A stretch of DNA of 64,000 nt from Gonocerus acuteangulatus (lineage: Eukaryota; Arthropoda; Insecta; Hemiptera; Coreidae): contig OX328123.1 in the NCBI GenBank assembly GCA_946811695.1, positions 150,316,729 through 150,380,728 of the forward strand, in the 5' to 3' direction. The notes under the pieces were generated by a model. It was given only the letters and a program-made list of their open reading frames with translations, ran no database searches and was not told where the DNA came from. The translations under genes and the position numbers were made by a program. This document shows, piece after piece, positions 1 to 10,554 of this stretch; position 1 is the first letter of the stretch; each line of letters begins with the position of its first letter.

Positions 1-290
1 GAAGGTCCAGGGCACCTACAGAGGTCTGGTTACTTCTGGTACTGGGTATATACAACGTTCTATGTTCAGGTCATAACTCTCGTATCCTTATGAACCCTCC
101 AAGACAAAAACCCCTCCCCTCCTGCACCAGCTTGCCTGTTCCTCCTAACCCATGGTTTCTTATAAAGGCATGGTTAGATTTCAGTAAGTCTGACACTGAG
201 GACAAACAATTTAACCATTTGTACATTGTTTTGTTCAGTGTTAGCCTAACTGAAATATAACCATGATCTTTAGAATATTTTAACATTTGG

Positions 291-440
291 ACAGAAGGCC
301 CAGTGGCCGTGAATGCTAAGGATTAAACACTACTTGCCTAAGGTCGTGAGTTTGCCATTGGAACGAGCTAGATCAATACACCCTATCCTGCCTAGAAAAG
401 GATGGTAACCTATAGACAACATGTTTTAAAATTCTGTGTA
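291..440 (+). mobile_element. tRNA-derived SINE, copy 1
   Basis: Non-coding retroposon with a decayed tRNA-like head (A-box-like AGTGGCCGTGAATGCTAAG, then a degenerate B box GTGAGTTTGCCATTGG near 346). The body holds CCCTATCCTGCCTAGAAAAG followed by GGTAACCTATAGAC. The same body follows a better tRNA-like head on the minus strand at 2835-2992, so these are two copies of one family. No clear TSD was found. Confidence 0.5.
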
Positions 441-584
441 CTTTATAAAGCCTCATTTCGTCTGGGTATTCATAGTGCTAAACTTCGAAAAAGGTACAAA
501 CTTTCTGTGATGGAACTTGTTACATTGCATAACTTATAATTAAATAATTTTAAACATCACTTTAATAAATAACATGTATACTAG

Positions 585-790
585 CGAACGCCTGTAGCCA
601 CGCTAAATAAACCTGGTCATTTAGATCTCCAAAGTCAAGCAACGTCGGACTTGGCCAGTATTTGGATGGGTGACCGCCGGGGAAAACCACATGTCCTTGG
701 TATTATTAAAGGGTGGGAAACTATAGATAGATCGGTAATTATATTCCAGATGTTGATATGCCACAAAAGAAAAAAATACAAAAAAAAGGC
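585..790 (+). mobile_element. 5S rRNA-derived SINE (SINE3-like), copy 1
   Basis: Positions 585-705 align by eye along a eukaryotic 5S rRNA: CACGCTAAATA, CAAGCAACGTCGG, then TTGGATGGGTGACCGC. These include the internal promoter region used by RNA polymerase III. It is not a functional 5S gene: there are substitutions and indels, and the sequence runs directly into a SINE body (GGGTGGGAAACTATAGATAG, then GATGTTGATATGCC) and an A-rich stretch. The body is shared with the copy at 40618. The ORF across it is incidental. Confidence 0.7.
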
Positions 791-877
791 GTTTTCAGGT
801 ATGAGGAAATGCACTCAGGTGATTCAACCAGTTATTCTTACTAATATTTGGTTTGGGTATTTAGAGCTTATTAATTA

Positions 878-985
878 AATTATTTATTCATTTATTTATT
901 TACGGAGCTTCACAACAGCAAGGCGATTTGCTCTCATAAATGGTTAATAAAACATAATGAATAAAAAACAGTATAAAATTAATTA
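878..985 (-). mobile_element. LINE 3' tail fragment
   Basis: Read on the minus strand, this contains AAATCGCCTTGCTGTTGTG, AAGCTCC and a TAAATAAATAAATGAATAA tail. It matches the 3' end of the RNase H-bearing LINE at 52745-52784 (AAATCGCCTTGCCGTTGTG, AAGCTCC, ATGAATAAATAA). Only the extreme 3' UTR is present. Confidence 0.5.
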
Positions 986-1084
986 ATTAAATTAAAATTG
1001 TTCCAGACGTTCGACATTTATCCTCACAAAGATAAGATAATATTGGTTACGTTTGGAGCATTTTGTAGAAAAAACATAAACATT

Positions 1085-1190
1085 TCTAACAAGCGGGAGG
1101 TCCACATGTGAGATACCGGTTCGAGTCTCACCTGAAGCAAGTTGAGTTTTGTTTTTATTACAAAATCCCCCACGTCTCCAGAATGGTCGC
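1085..1190 (+). mobile_element. tRNA-like SINE fragment
   Basis: A B-box-like GGTTCGAGTCTCACC lies near 1119, preceded by AAGCGGGAGGTCC, resembling the 3' half of a tRNA. It is followed by GTTTTGTTTTTATTAC. No complete cloverleaf can be drawn, so this is a decayed SINE or tRNA relic at best. Confidence 0.3.
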
Positions 1191-1199
1191 AACGTATAG

Positions 1200-1772
1200 C
1201 ACGGCGTTAAAGGCCTACGTGAAGAAGTGCCATAAAAAGAAAAGATAATAAGTAAAAATAGGAAGCATAACTGTTACAGGTACATATGACACTAGGGATA
1301 ATACAGCAAAGGAAATTCGAGAATATGGCGCAGTTCCACCATATTGGAATGCATTAAACGGACTAGAAAAATTTCAGACTACCTGATACCTGTTTCTAAG
1401 TAATAACATAATTGCTGGTTTGTGGATAATGGCAAGAGCAAGACATAGAAGGCTTTCAATATCAGTTGTAGTTTAGGTCATAGCAATAAATTGGAGAACT
1501 ATATGTAACTCCTGTTGAGTAATCTCCTTGCAAAGCCTCAAGATAAACAGAGGAATTTAGCTTAATATTTTGAGAATTCCACAGAATTCCGCTTAAAATA
1601 GCCCTTTTAGTGATATTTACACGCTTTATATCAGTCAGCTTTAAAAATAGACAGGAATTCCAATAATGTTAAGTGTTGGTTTCAAATTCTTTACCAGGAT
1701 TTCCTTAGAACATTTATGTTTTACATTGAAAAGTAAATTTTATTCCATTTATGTAAAATATATGAAAAGCAA
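1200..1772. other. no recognisable feature
   Basis: AT-rich sequence without tandem structure, recognisable coding motif or terminal repeats. Short ORFs here show no family signature. Confidence 0.5.
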
Positions 1773-2234
1773 GTTTATACCAGTGTTGGGCATTATTCGA
1801 ATAAATTATTATTCGCATGATTATTCGAATAAATTTTTAGTGAATGATGAATAATTCACTGAATTATCTTATTTTCAAGGTACATCTTGAATTATTCACA
1901 GAATTATTCGTTATTCATTATTCGTTATTCATCATTCATTATTCATCATTCGTTATTATTTATTTCTAGATGGTCTACTGATTAATCCTACTCAAACACT
2001 CATATATATACATATTTCTGGCTGCCAACATCATAATAAATCTATCATTATTCACTAAAATATGTTTATTCTGATTGATCATTCGAACAATTTGTGAATA
2101 AAACATAAAATTCATTCACAGAATAACGAATAATGAATAATCCTAATTATTCTTCATTCATGAATAAATAACACATTTATTCATTAATCTTTATTCATCA
2201 TTCTGAATAATTTTTGCCCAACACTGGTTTATAC
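1773..2234. mobile_element. hAT MITE, copy 1
   Basis: The element spans 1781-2226 with 11 bp terminal inverted repeats, CAGTGTTGGGC and GCCCAACACTG. It is flanked by a perfect 8 bp target duplication GTTTATAC (1773-1780 and 2227-2234). An 8 bp TSD with CA-start TIRs is diagnostic of the hAT superfamily. The interior is non-coding, made of ATTATTCGAATAA and TTATTCATTATTC words that are self-complementary, so the transcript could fold along its length. A second copy is at 26710. Confidence 0.9.
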
Positions 2235-2307
2235 TTATAATAATTAATAATTAGTATTTTAGTGGTTTCTTCGAAAATGTATTAATTTATTTATTAAAGA
2301 TATATTA

Positions 2308-2614
2308 CAATCTACAATTCAATTACAATAGTCGACCAGGTGTCCCAAGTTCTCAGCTCAATCTACAATTCAATTACAATAGTCGACCAGGTGTCCCAAG
2401 TTCTCAGCTCAATCTACAATTCAATTACAATAGACGACCAGGTGTCCCAAGTTCTCAGCTCAATCTACGATTCAATTACAATAGACGACCAGGTGTCCCA
2501 AGTTCTCAGCTCAATCTACAATTCAATTACAATAGACGACCAGGTGTCCCAAGTTCTCAGCTCAATCTACAATTCAATTACAATAGACGACCAGGTGTCC
2601 CAAGTTCTCAGCTC
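2308..2614. repeat. 51 bp minisatellite, 6 copies
   Basis: Six head-to-tail copies of a 51 bp unit starting CAATCTACAATTCAATTAC and containing CAGGTGTCCCAAGTTCTCAG. Starts are at 2309, 2360, 2411, 2462, 2513 and 2564, with few differences between copies. Because 51 is divisible by three, one frame stays open at 2340-2633 and translates to a 17-residue repeat. No evidence of a real gene. Confidence 0.9.
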
Positions 2615-2683
2615 AATACCTTCACTAACATAAAGATTTCGGTTTATTGTCCTTAATATGTAAATATCCATGAAAACTCTCAG

Positions 2684-2745
2684 TTCCTTTTAGCGCGTTT
2701 CCTCCTTCCATATCTGGAGTAAACCCCATTTATGAAGTCGACTAT
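2684..2745 (+). repeat. family Y terminal hairpin fragment
   Basis: TTTTAGCGCGTTTCCTCC followed by a pyrimidine/purine hairpin remnant, matching the left end of the complete family Y element at 59508. Only the end is recognisable. Confidence 0.4.
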
Positions 2746-2834
2746 TACAGGAAAATCGAAAGGACTATCCAGATTTTAAAATATTTATTTTTATGATTTT
2801 AATGTCCATTATAATTAACTGAGAATTTTAGGAC

Positions 2835-2992
2835 AGGTTATCTACAGATCACCGCCCTTTTCTAGCCAGGATAGGGCTGATGCCTTTTCTTTTTCTCAAT
2901 GAAAAGCCACCAACCCTAGTGGGAATCGAACCCACGATCCTTGGCCGGAGTGCTCACGCCTTAACAATCGCGGACACCGGCCCTTTATTATA
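2835..2992 (-). mobile_element. tRNA-derived SINE, copy 2
   Basis: On the minus strand the head from 2992 has an A-box-like GCGATTGTTAAGGCGTGAGC and a good B box GGGTTCGATTCCCAC, with tRNA-like spacing. It is followed by the body CCCTATCCTGGCTAGAAAAG and GGTGATCTGTAGATAAC, homologous to copy 1 near 390-415. The head is intact enough to call tRNA-derived, but no acceptor stem pairs, so it is not a tRNA gene. Confidence 0.7.
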
Positions 2993-3039
2993 ACTATTAG
3001 ACGTCGATGGCGAAAAAAAACGGTCGTCAGAGTTATGTA

Positions 3040-3346
3040 TCGATATAAATATGTATAAAAACAGCTGTTTGTCTTTCTGTGTGTTTGCTTCATATACAAA
3101 TCCACACCGTTTGACCGATTTCGAACCAACTAGGCAGAAAGGTAGGTTTTGATCCGTGGACTGTCATAGGCTAGGTACAAATAATCTAGGACTCACAGTT
3201 CGGAGGTCACGGGTTCGAAACTGTGAATTCGAACAGTTACGGATTTGCGTTATTAGATTTTAATATTAGTTATTTGGTTTCTAATTTAGTTTTGCTTTTC
3301 TTGATGCACAAAGTAGGTGTAGCATGGCACGCCCGGTAAAACGTAG
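3040..3346 (+). mobile_element. degenerate non-autonomous Helitron
   Basis: Shares start, interior and end with the clean Helitron at 5276: TCGATATAAATA at the left, one copy of the CCACACCGTTTGACCGATTT module, the block GGAGGTCACGGGTTCGAAAC, and the right end GTAGCATGGCACGCCCGGTA. The canonical CTAG has become GTAG. It carries one copy of the module instead of about five. Non-coding. Confidence 0.65.
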
Positions 3347-3349
3347 TGT

Positions 3350-4655
3350 ACTATATAAGCACATAAATATATCTACGAAACTGTTTTTATTGTTCTGCAA
3401 TTTTTGATAGTGTTATCTCATTCAGAGGACTCGGTGCTTAGAATCTGAAAACGTAAATTTCGTTCTTTTGAATGTTTTTTTTCTCTCTCTCTGTTTGCCA
3501 CAGTATTTAGATATTTTTTATGTATTTTTTTTATTTTTATTTTTTTTATAAAGAACAAATTAGGTAAATGATAAACGTGTTCGTATTACTCGTTGTTTTA
3601 AATATTGTACATTGTGGCTTTTCACGGAATTGTTTTTTCAGAGGATGTTTACATTTTTCACAAAATATCGAAACAAAGTAATAGGTATGATGTTCCTATT
3701 CCAAGTACCAAATAAAGGTAAGGATAAGCATGAAGCGCGCTGTATGTTTTAAATCTTCTTTTAATGCTGCAATACATTTATTTCTACTATTGTCTTTTTT
3801 TTTGATAAAATACCTGTTAATTATCTATTTATTGCTAGACCAGTGTGGCGATTTGCATTATACCACCACAGAAACAAATGAAGGGTATTTTTGCGAAGAC
3901 CACATCCAGCTACGTTTGAAGTAGCAGTAGTGATTTATAACAGTTACTAGTACTCGCTGATAAGCTTACTGATTAGCTTAGGTTCTTTGCTGGTTATCTA
4001 TTACTACTTGACTCGTTATCTACGGTTATAATTCATATTAGATAATGGCAAGCAATATTTATTAATAAAAAGGTTAATACGATCAAAATCAATTCTCTCA
4101 ACTACGAAAAAAGTTAATAAGCAATAAAGTTAAGTATTTTGCAGGTTATGAAGGATAACATAAGCAATAATATTTGTAAACACACATATTACATTCATTT
4201 TGGAGATTCGGTGTTTCAATATATCTTCGATACAAATGCAAAGTATCGAATGTGAAAAAATGTATCTTTCATTTTCAATCTTTACTAATTTCTGCTGGAC
4301 TTTTGTGCGGCGAAATCTTGAATCTTAGTTCACTCTATGAAAGGGAAAGTATTCCACTGTCAAAAGGTCAAATCTGCCGAATATTTGACTGTCCAAAATT
4401 AGTTATGAATAAACGCTTTTCCACTCTGAAAAGTGGTAATTTTAATATTCTATACTTTGCATTTGTAACGACGATATGATCGATATGTAATAGTTGAAAG
4501 ATAAAGTTCGTTTGCCAGTAGAATCCGTATAACAGAACATTATTTGTGAAACTTACGTAAAAAAGGCGCAGCGCGTACTTTCTTGCCTTAAAAGGTTTCT
4601 AGGTATACTTTTATACGTTTTCCAATTAGAGATAAGAACGAACTATACGATTCCT
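3350..4655. other. no recognisable feature
   Basis: AT-rich DNA with short T-runs. Two short ORFs (3730-3924 and 4252-4479) lack recognisable domains, conserved context or similarity to anything else in the window. I call nothing here. Confidence 0.5.
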
Positions 4656-4659
4656 ATTG

Positions 4660-4905
4660 CCCTTTTCGTGTACAAAGGTAGGGATTGTCGGGGTTGGGTC
4701 ATTGCTGCTTAATAAAACTATTTTTCGTGAACTGATGAAGGCTTGAATTTCAAGCCGAAACGTCGGCAACAATAAAACCATTTTCACTGTAAAATGTAGT
4801 TTTATTAAGAAGTAATGACCGCTCCCCGACGATCCCTACCTTCGCATTATCAACGGTCAACGATCTCCTCTCAACACCTTTTCGTGTACTTTTCTGGAAA
4901 ACGAT
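4660..4905 (+). mobile_element. Penelope-type terminal repeat, palindromic solo copy (group C)
   Basis: Inverted arms of about 50 bp: AAGGTAGGGATTGTCGGGG at 4675 and CCCCGACGATCCCTACCTT ending near 4855. Between them lies a hammerhead-like motif (4732-4761) followed by GTCGGCAACAATAAAACC. The outer right flank (ACGGTCAACGATCTCCTC) recurs inverted at the left edge of the copy at 52912. An inverted head plus tail terminal repeat without coding sequence fits a solo Penelope pseudo-LTR. The assignment rests on motif and architecture. Confidence 0.55.
4732..4761 (+). ncRNA. hammerhead-like motif
   Basis: CTGATGA, then a stem GGCTTGA/TCAAGCC (7 bp, 3-nt loop), then GAAAC. This matches the catalytic-core strands and stem II of a hammerhead ribozyme. 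The cleavage strand and stems I and III are not established. Confidence 0.5.
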
Positions 4906-5275
4906 TATAATAATGCAAAAAAAAAAAAAAATAATAATACAAGGGTTAAAACTCCCGAATTTCATTTTTAAGCTACCAATATATTAGAAGTAACATGGAA
5001 TCCGTTCAGAAAAATGCTGTGAAACTCTAAAGTGGAACAGAGCTTCCACACTGGCAGGGGACTGAAGGCTAGCATCTGGAAGGCATTACCACCTAACATG
5101 GCCAGGTCTAACTCCAGACCTGCCGGGGTTCCTAGAATACCTACAGGCAGCCTACCACAATGCAAGGAGCTTCTTGTTGTAAGTTCAAAACGGAGTACAA
5201 AATCAAACGAATGACATAATGTGTGTAACCCGTGTAGTCCAAAATATACCGCTGGAGCTGCTCAAGATAACTACA
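4906..5275. other. no recognisable feature
   Basis: Contains an A-run near 4918-4932 and a less AT-rich stretch (5030-5170) that is open on both strands, without a recognisable domain. Confidence 0.45.
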
Positions 5276-6064
5276 TCTATATATATAAAAATCACGTGTC
5301 TGTTTGTTTGTTCCTTATACAAATCCACGCCGTTTGACCGATTTTGACCAAACTTGGAATAATGGTAGGTCTTGATACGAGAAATCTCCTAGGCTAGGTC
5401 AAAAAAATCTAACAGCTGTCTGTCTGTATGTTTGTCCCTTATACAAATCCACACCGTTCGTCCGATTTTGACTAAACTCGGTACACATGTGGATCTTAAT
5501 CTGAGGAGTGTCGTAGGCTAAGTCAAAGACGTCTACCAGCTGTCTGTCTGTATGTTTGTCCCTTATACAAATCCACACCGTTCGTCCGATTTTGACCAAA
5601 CTTGGAATAATGGTAGGTCTTGATACGGCGATTGCCATAGGCTAGGTCAAAACGACTACCATCTGTCTATCTGTATGTTTGTTCTTTATACAAACCCACA
5701 CCGTTTGACAGATTTTGATCAAACTGGGCACACAGGTTGGTCTTGATCAGGGGAGTGTCATAGGCCAGGTCAAAAACGTCTACCAGCTGCTGTCTGTATG
5801 TGCTTTTTTTTAAAAAAAAATAAAAATCCACACTGTTAGACCGATTTTTACCAAACTTGGCATACATGTATGTCTTGATACGGGGGGGGGGGCGTTATGG
5901 GTTAGGTCAAAGTCGTCTAGGACTCCCAGTTGGGAGGTCACGGGTTCGAAACAGTTACAGATTCGTGTTATTTGATTTTAATAATACTTATTTGGTTTCT
6001 AATTTATTTAGGCTTTTCTATATGCAGCAAGTAGGTGTAGCATGGCACGCCGGGTAACAGCTAG
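5276..6064 (+). mobile_element. non-autonomous Helitron with clean termini
   Basis: Begins TCTATATATATAAAAATC and ends GGGTAACAGCTAG. It sits between a host A (5275) and T (6065), which is the Helitron signature: 5' TC, 3' CTAG, A^T target, no TSD. The expected 3' hairpin is weak (GCATGGCACGCC). The interior holds about five tandem modules and a block GGAGGTCACGGGTTCGAAAC that looks like a captured tRNA or SINE B-box. No Rep/helicase coding sequence is present, so movement would need an autonomous partner. Confidence 0.85.
5290..5910 (+). repeat. tandem modules of about 122 bp inside the Helitron
   Basis: About five copies of a module beginning CTGTCTGTCTGTATG and continuing with TATACAAATCCACACCGTT and CGATTTTGACCAAACT. 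Module starts are near 5295, 5409, 5532, 5656 and 5781. Short ORFs on the minus strand simply translate this repeat. Confidence 0.8.
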
Positions 6065-6069
6065 TTCCT

Positions 6070-6719
6070 CATAAAATACACTGTTTCTTTACACTTTCCT
6101 AGAATAGTAGCTATTGAGGTTGCACTCGAAACAGATATATAAAAAAGTCTGACTCGCAGGAACTGCGTCATTTCAGCAGGTTTTCGTTCATATCCCCAGT
6201 GCCATTAGTAAACGAATAGATGTATTTATTTTTCGTGGTAGTATGCCATCATAAGCATCCTCTTTCTCAACGTTCGCGCTTCGAAATACTATAACAATGT
6301 TACTCATTTTTTAAACTTGTTTTACTAAAATACTAGTTTTACTGTAGTTTAATTATTGGAAGTATTCGAAAGAAATATGTGATCAACAGACATGAGCAGT
6401 TATACAGGTAGATTTGTTGTATATTTCCTTAAATATCTCGAAAACGGATGGCCAATCATCGCAAGTGATCGGCATCCATTCGAAAGAAAAATTATATTTT
6501 AATTAGTTATTTTCTAGTTTTCCTATGGAGGGAGGGAAGAAACGCGCTAAGAACAAAAAAAAAAAAAAAAAAAAAAAAAGAAAACCGAGTTAAATATTTT
6601 ATTTTATTGCGTTAAATAATGTTTCATTAAAATTACGTTACTATACAATTCTGTGCAGTTTATTACATCACGGTTCCCGTCATACTATATTTTATTCAAT
6701 GGGCGTTAAAATTTAAAAG
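6070..6719. other. AT-rich spacer with family Y end and A-run
   Basis: The segment 6510-6556 is a minus-strand family Y end (GGAGGGAGGGAAGAAACGCG, CTAAGAAC). It is followed by an A-run at about 6556-6579. Nothing else is recognised. Confidence 0.4.
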
Positions 6720-6845
6720 TTTATGTTTCCAAGAAGTCATATGGTAACACCCAATATATTTACGAGTATTACCAAGGTTATAGGCGAGGAGGCTGTGCAA
6801 GGGTTCCGGATATTATTACCTCGCCTGGAAAACCTAAGGATATGC
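6720..6845 (+). repeat. dispersed repeat P1, copy 1
   Basis: Shares TTATGTTTCC, AACACCC, GAGGAGGCTGTGCAAGGGTT and GGATATTATTACCTC in the same order with 12420-12545. Family unknown. The overlapping ORFs are incidental. Confidence 0.55.
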
Positions 6846-6849
6846 CATA

Positions 6850-7360
6850 CATCACGGTTTGACCGGGACTGTCCCGGTATTTTGCAATTGTTTCGGTGTC
6901 CCGCCCAGTTTTATCAACGTCCCGGAAAAGGCTGTAAGATGTAAAAAGTAATGAATTCATGTTTATAAGAATCTTTTTTAAATCGGTTACTTTTCTGCAA
7001 TTAACATTTTTACTACTGCTCACAGTGTCAAAGAAATGAGAAGTAATCTAACTGTAAAACGCTGGAACTACGTGCACAGCGCTGCCAGCTGCCAGACACT
7101 ACTATTTGGCTGAGAGATTTTTTTAAGAAAATCAAGTAGCAAAAAAAGTTCCGTTCTTATTTTTAAGGTTTGGTTAGACTAACAGTTTAAGATTCCCCCT
7201 TCCCGTTAGTTGCTAGGCTTAAAACTCACCAACCATTTTGCTTATAATTTGTACTCTTTTTATCCCCCCCCCTGGTATGCCCATCCCATATTAATGTGTC
7301 TCGGTTTAACTCTCCAAAAATATGGCAAGCCTATCTGACGGGGACAGGCAGAAAAGAAAC
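6850..7360. other. no recognisable feature
   Basis: Mixed AT-rich sequence; nothing identifiable. Confidence 0.4.
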
Positions 7361-7364
7361 GCAA

Positions 7365-7714
7365 TTAAAACTCTATGAGGGACAGTTAATTTCTAGTAAT
7401 TCAAGGTCTGCCATCATAGTTGAAATTAACCTCAATTACAAATAAAACTATGAGATAGATAATGTAAGGTAACAGCTGTTCTTTATCGTCCTAGCAACGC
7501 AGGCTGCCTAGGCTTGCCTTCTCTAACCAACTCAAACTTTAAACCCCCCTAAAAATGCTTAAAAATACGAATATCAAAAAATCCTTTCTTAGCGAGCGCC
7601 TACGTTATATAGGGAGTGTCCATGCAAAATTTCAAAATTTTCTGTCGAGCGGTTTGGGCTGGGCGTTGATAGATGAGTGAGTGAGTGAGTGGTATTTGAC
7701 AAATATATAGTAGA
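7365..7714 (+). mobile_element. dispersed repeat P2, copy 1 (possible LINE 3' end)
   Basis: About 350 bp shared with 13912-14237: CTCTATGAGGGACA, TCGTCCTAGCAACGCA, TGCCTAGGCTTGCC, AATATCAA, GGGCTGGGCG. It ends in GATGAGTGAGTGAGTGAGTG. A short tandem-repeat tail is typical of RTE-type LINE 3' ends, but no coding sequence supports a family. Confidence 0.5.
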
Positions 7715-7873
7715 TTAAGTACAAAAGTATTAAAAGTTTATTCATGTGACATTCCAAACCCATTATTGGTAACATTGCTTTAAATAACGTGGTAAATATT
7801 GCTCACTAGGAAATTCAAAGGAAATCCATATTTGATTTGTTTTTCTGCCAAAGAATATTTATGAAGTCGTAAA

Positions 7874-7876
<3 letters not shown>

Positions 7877-7918
<42 letters not shown>
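7877..7918. repeat. (TA)n microsatellite
   Basis: Uninterrupted TA dinucleotides after AAAGGATA. The nearby minus-strand ORF runs through this repeat and is not a gene. Confidence 0.95.
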
Positions 7919-7919
<1 letters not shown>

Positions 7920-8104
7920 CTGCACCTTGGAATATTAGGGTCAACTGCTTATTCGTCATCAACTGACAGCCTGTCGAAACTCAGCTGTCAAGTTAGCTTC
8001 AGCTGTCGGACGTGGAATTTCTTTTTTCCTCAACGGCAAAGAGATTCAACAATTATTTTACAATTTAACTAGACTGTATTTTCGGTTTTATAAATAGTAA
8101 TGAC

Positions 8105-8300
8105 CATGTTGTCGCAGGATGCTTGGCGAGCCGGACTCTCACAGAGGTGTTGACTCTTCGAATCCAGATTTTTCCTAGTGGGATTATTGGAAGAGCTTGC
8201 TGAAGAAAATACCCTGAGCCTTAATAGATGTTTGTAAAGGGTGGCAAGGCGAATAGATAGCTCAATGATAATTATTACAGAAATAAATGGGGCATTTTGA
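8105..8300 (+). mobile_element. tRNA-derived SINE, second type
   Basis: The head has A-box-like TTGGCGAGCCGGACTC and B-box-like CTCTTCGAATCCAG at tRNA-like spacing. The 3' body has AAAGGGTGGCAAGGCGAAT, AGATAGCTC, resembling the body of the 5S-derived SINEs (AGGGTGGCAACCTGCAGATA at 40727). No complete cloverleaf. Confidence 0.55.
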
Positions 8301-8516
8301 TTTCAGATACCGAACAAGCATCATGGAACACCAGTGGAAACCGGCTGCTATGCCGGGGGAAAGGTGTGCATTAAGTAACCGCACACTTGTTGCTGGAATA
8401 TATATATATGCCGGAAAGCAGGAGGAGAAACAAACATATTTATAAGTTTGGATAGAAAAAAAACAAAAAACAACTTATTATTAATGTCTAATATTGGTCA
8501 AATACCACTATAGGTG
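8300..8516. other. no recognisable feature
   Basis: Contains a short ATATATATAT run near 8400; otherwise nothing identifiable. Confidence 0.4.
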
Positions 8517-8625
8517 GGTTGCGAATAGGTTCTGCAAGAGCCGGCATATTACAATCGTGTGATCGGTGCAACTTCATAAACGGGCTTCCATCCTTATAAG
8601 AAGGGAAGAATATATAATACCAGTT
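8517..8625 (+). repeat. dispersed repeat P3, copy 1
   Basis: Shares GCGAATAGGTT, GCCGGCATATTA, CGGGCTTCCATCCTTATAAG and GGGAAGAATATAT in order with 14886-15000. Family unknown. Confidence 0.6.
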
Positions 8626-8779
8626 ACCTACTAATTTGCCGGAGGACCGAGCAAGCAATAAATATTTTTATGTTCTAGTGTCTTCGTTCGTAGGTTGGAT
8701 TCGCCCTCCTCGACCGTCAATAGGCCAAGCCAGCCTTTAATTAATTTATTAATGGGTACCTGCAACGGGGAAAATTATC

Positions 8780-9295
8780 CGCCAGGGCCATTGTATTGAC
8801 CACAGTATCTCTCGGCTGTGCTGTATGGTCAAGAATCAGTTAATTCTAAAGTATATGCCACTCAGGGCTCTTGTGGCCCGTTACGGGACTGACAACCAAC
8901 TTTAAATGAGGCGTTGCAGATACGAAGGGCGAACTCAACATCAAGTTCACAATAATTCCTGGTCAATATAATTTGTTAATTAATATAAATTAATAAACAA
9001 ACAAAGGGACATCCCACAACAAACGAATGTTTTGAATATCCAAACAACATAGTTATGTTGTATGGTATGTTTTATTGACTCTAGTGGAGTTCACCCTTAA
9101 GGAAAAAAATATTCAAAGGCATTTTCATAAAAATTACCTTTTGTTGAGTTCGCCCAACGCCTCATGTAAAGTTGGTAGTCAGTCCCGTAACGGGCCACAA
9201 GAGCCCTGAGGGGCATATACTGTAGAATTATCTGATTCTTGACCATACGGCACAGTAGAGAGATAGTGTGGACATTACTATGGCCCTGCCCCCTG
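8780..9295. repeat. foldback, about 160 bp arms
   Basis: Left arm 8780-8942 and right arm 9132-9295 are inverted copies. GGGCTCTTGTGGCCCGTTAC at 8867 pairs with GTAACGGGCCACAAGAGCCC near 9187, and GGGCGAACTCAACA pairs with TGTTGAGTTCGCCC. A roughly 190 bp AT-rich spacer separates them. Fits a foldback transposon or an inverted duplication; termini not defined. Confidence 0.75.
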
Positions 9296-9575
9296 ATTGA
9301 TTCGACTAATACCCAATTTCTTATTTATATCTGGATTAGAACGTACAGAAAGCGAAAATCACATTATAAAAGTAATTATAGTTAAAAATACTTCACAAAC
9401 TTACTTGAAAGACTTTCAGAGAGCAAAAATAAAACAGTACCTGAAAACAAATAATGTACATTAGATATTGAATTGAAAATACATTGTATTGAGATATGAG
9501 TTCAAAGAGGTGCAATAATATTCAAGATAGAAATCCTCATAAGAATGAATTAATTAAGAATGTTCTTCTTACTCT
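9296..9575. other. no recognisable feature
   Basis: AT-rich sequence between the two foldbacks. Confidence 0.4.
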
Positions 9576-9579
9576 TGAT

Positions 9580-10531
9580 TTTCTAATGGCGGCAGGTATT
9601 TTTTATGACGAATTCTGATAGAAAATTTAATTTTAAGACTAATTCATTCCCAGACATCTTTTGATCCGACGCACCGTTTGCGCGTAAAACACAAAAAACT
9701 GAAAAATATCGCCCTTTTGTAGACAAATTCCTACCTATCACTGAAACCAAGCATTGTACGTAAAAACACCTCGATACAAACGTTGTAGCCTATTAGTTTT
9801 CCTTTCAGATGATATCAAGATCAAAGTTGTAGGTTTAATATTTAACGGGATATTATGAATGAAAAATATACCTTAAAAGTTTTAAAAAGTAACAATTCAG
9901 AAAATCGATAGAATAGAAAAAAAAAGTAGCTGACATTAACAATAAAAAAAAAAGTACTTATTTACTTTATGAAAAAAGTATATAAAAATTATTATAAAAC
10001 AGAACAGAATAAATTTATTTTTCCATATGATATTATTATATCATAAAACTAAAAAAAAAAATTGACTTTGTTTTCATTCATAATACCCCGTTAAATATTT
10101 AATCTACAACTTTGATCTTGGTATCATCTGAAAGGAAAATTAATAGGCTAGAACGTTTACATTAAGGTGTTTTTACGTACAAGGCTTGGTTTCAGTGATA
10201 AATAGGAATTTGTCTACAAAAGGGCGATATTTTTCAGTTTATTGCGTTTTACGCGCAAACGGTGCGTCGGATCAAAATATGTCTCGGAATAAATTAGTCT
10301 TAAAATTAAATTTTCTATCAGAATTCATCTAATAATTTCTAAAAAATACCTGCCGCCATTGAAAAATCATGAGTTAGATGCGCTGGAGAAAAACTGGAGA
10401 ATGTTACTAAGTCAACTAAACCTTCAAAAATAACCTCATGCAACATAACTAAGACCTACCAAGTTTCATTTCGAAATTCCAACAACTCTAATGAGAAAAA
10501 GGGGGTGGACACATATACTGGGACACCCTGT
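9580..10531. mobile_element. large foldback element, about 290 bp arms
   Basis: Left arm 9580-9870 and right arm 10070-10365 are inverted copies. ATCCGACGCACCGTTTGCGC pairs with GCGCAAACGGTGCGTCGGAT, and AATATCGCCCTTTTGTAGAC with GTCTACAAAAGGGCGATATT. The spacer is AT-rich. Beyond the right arm, TGGGACACCCTGTATA ends near 10531; inverted it reads TACAGGGTGTCCCA, a terminus style common among arthropod DNA transposons. A matching left terminus was not found. Confidence 0.75.
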
Positions 10532-10554
10532 ATATATATATATATGCGTGTGTG

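Noticed and set aside
585..705. Possible functional 5S rRNA gene
   Set aside because: Indels and substitutions along the 5S part, and it runs directly into a SINE body shared with another copy at 40618.
2340..2633. Repetitive 97-residue protein
   Set aside because: The frame stays open only because the minisatellite period is 51 bp.
4968..5214. Small genes on both strands at 5 kb
   Set aside because: Open on both strands over the same less AT-rich stretch without a domain; a chance effect of base composition is more likely.
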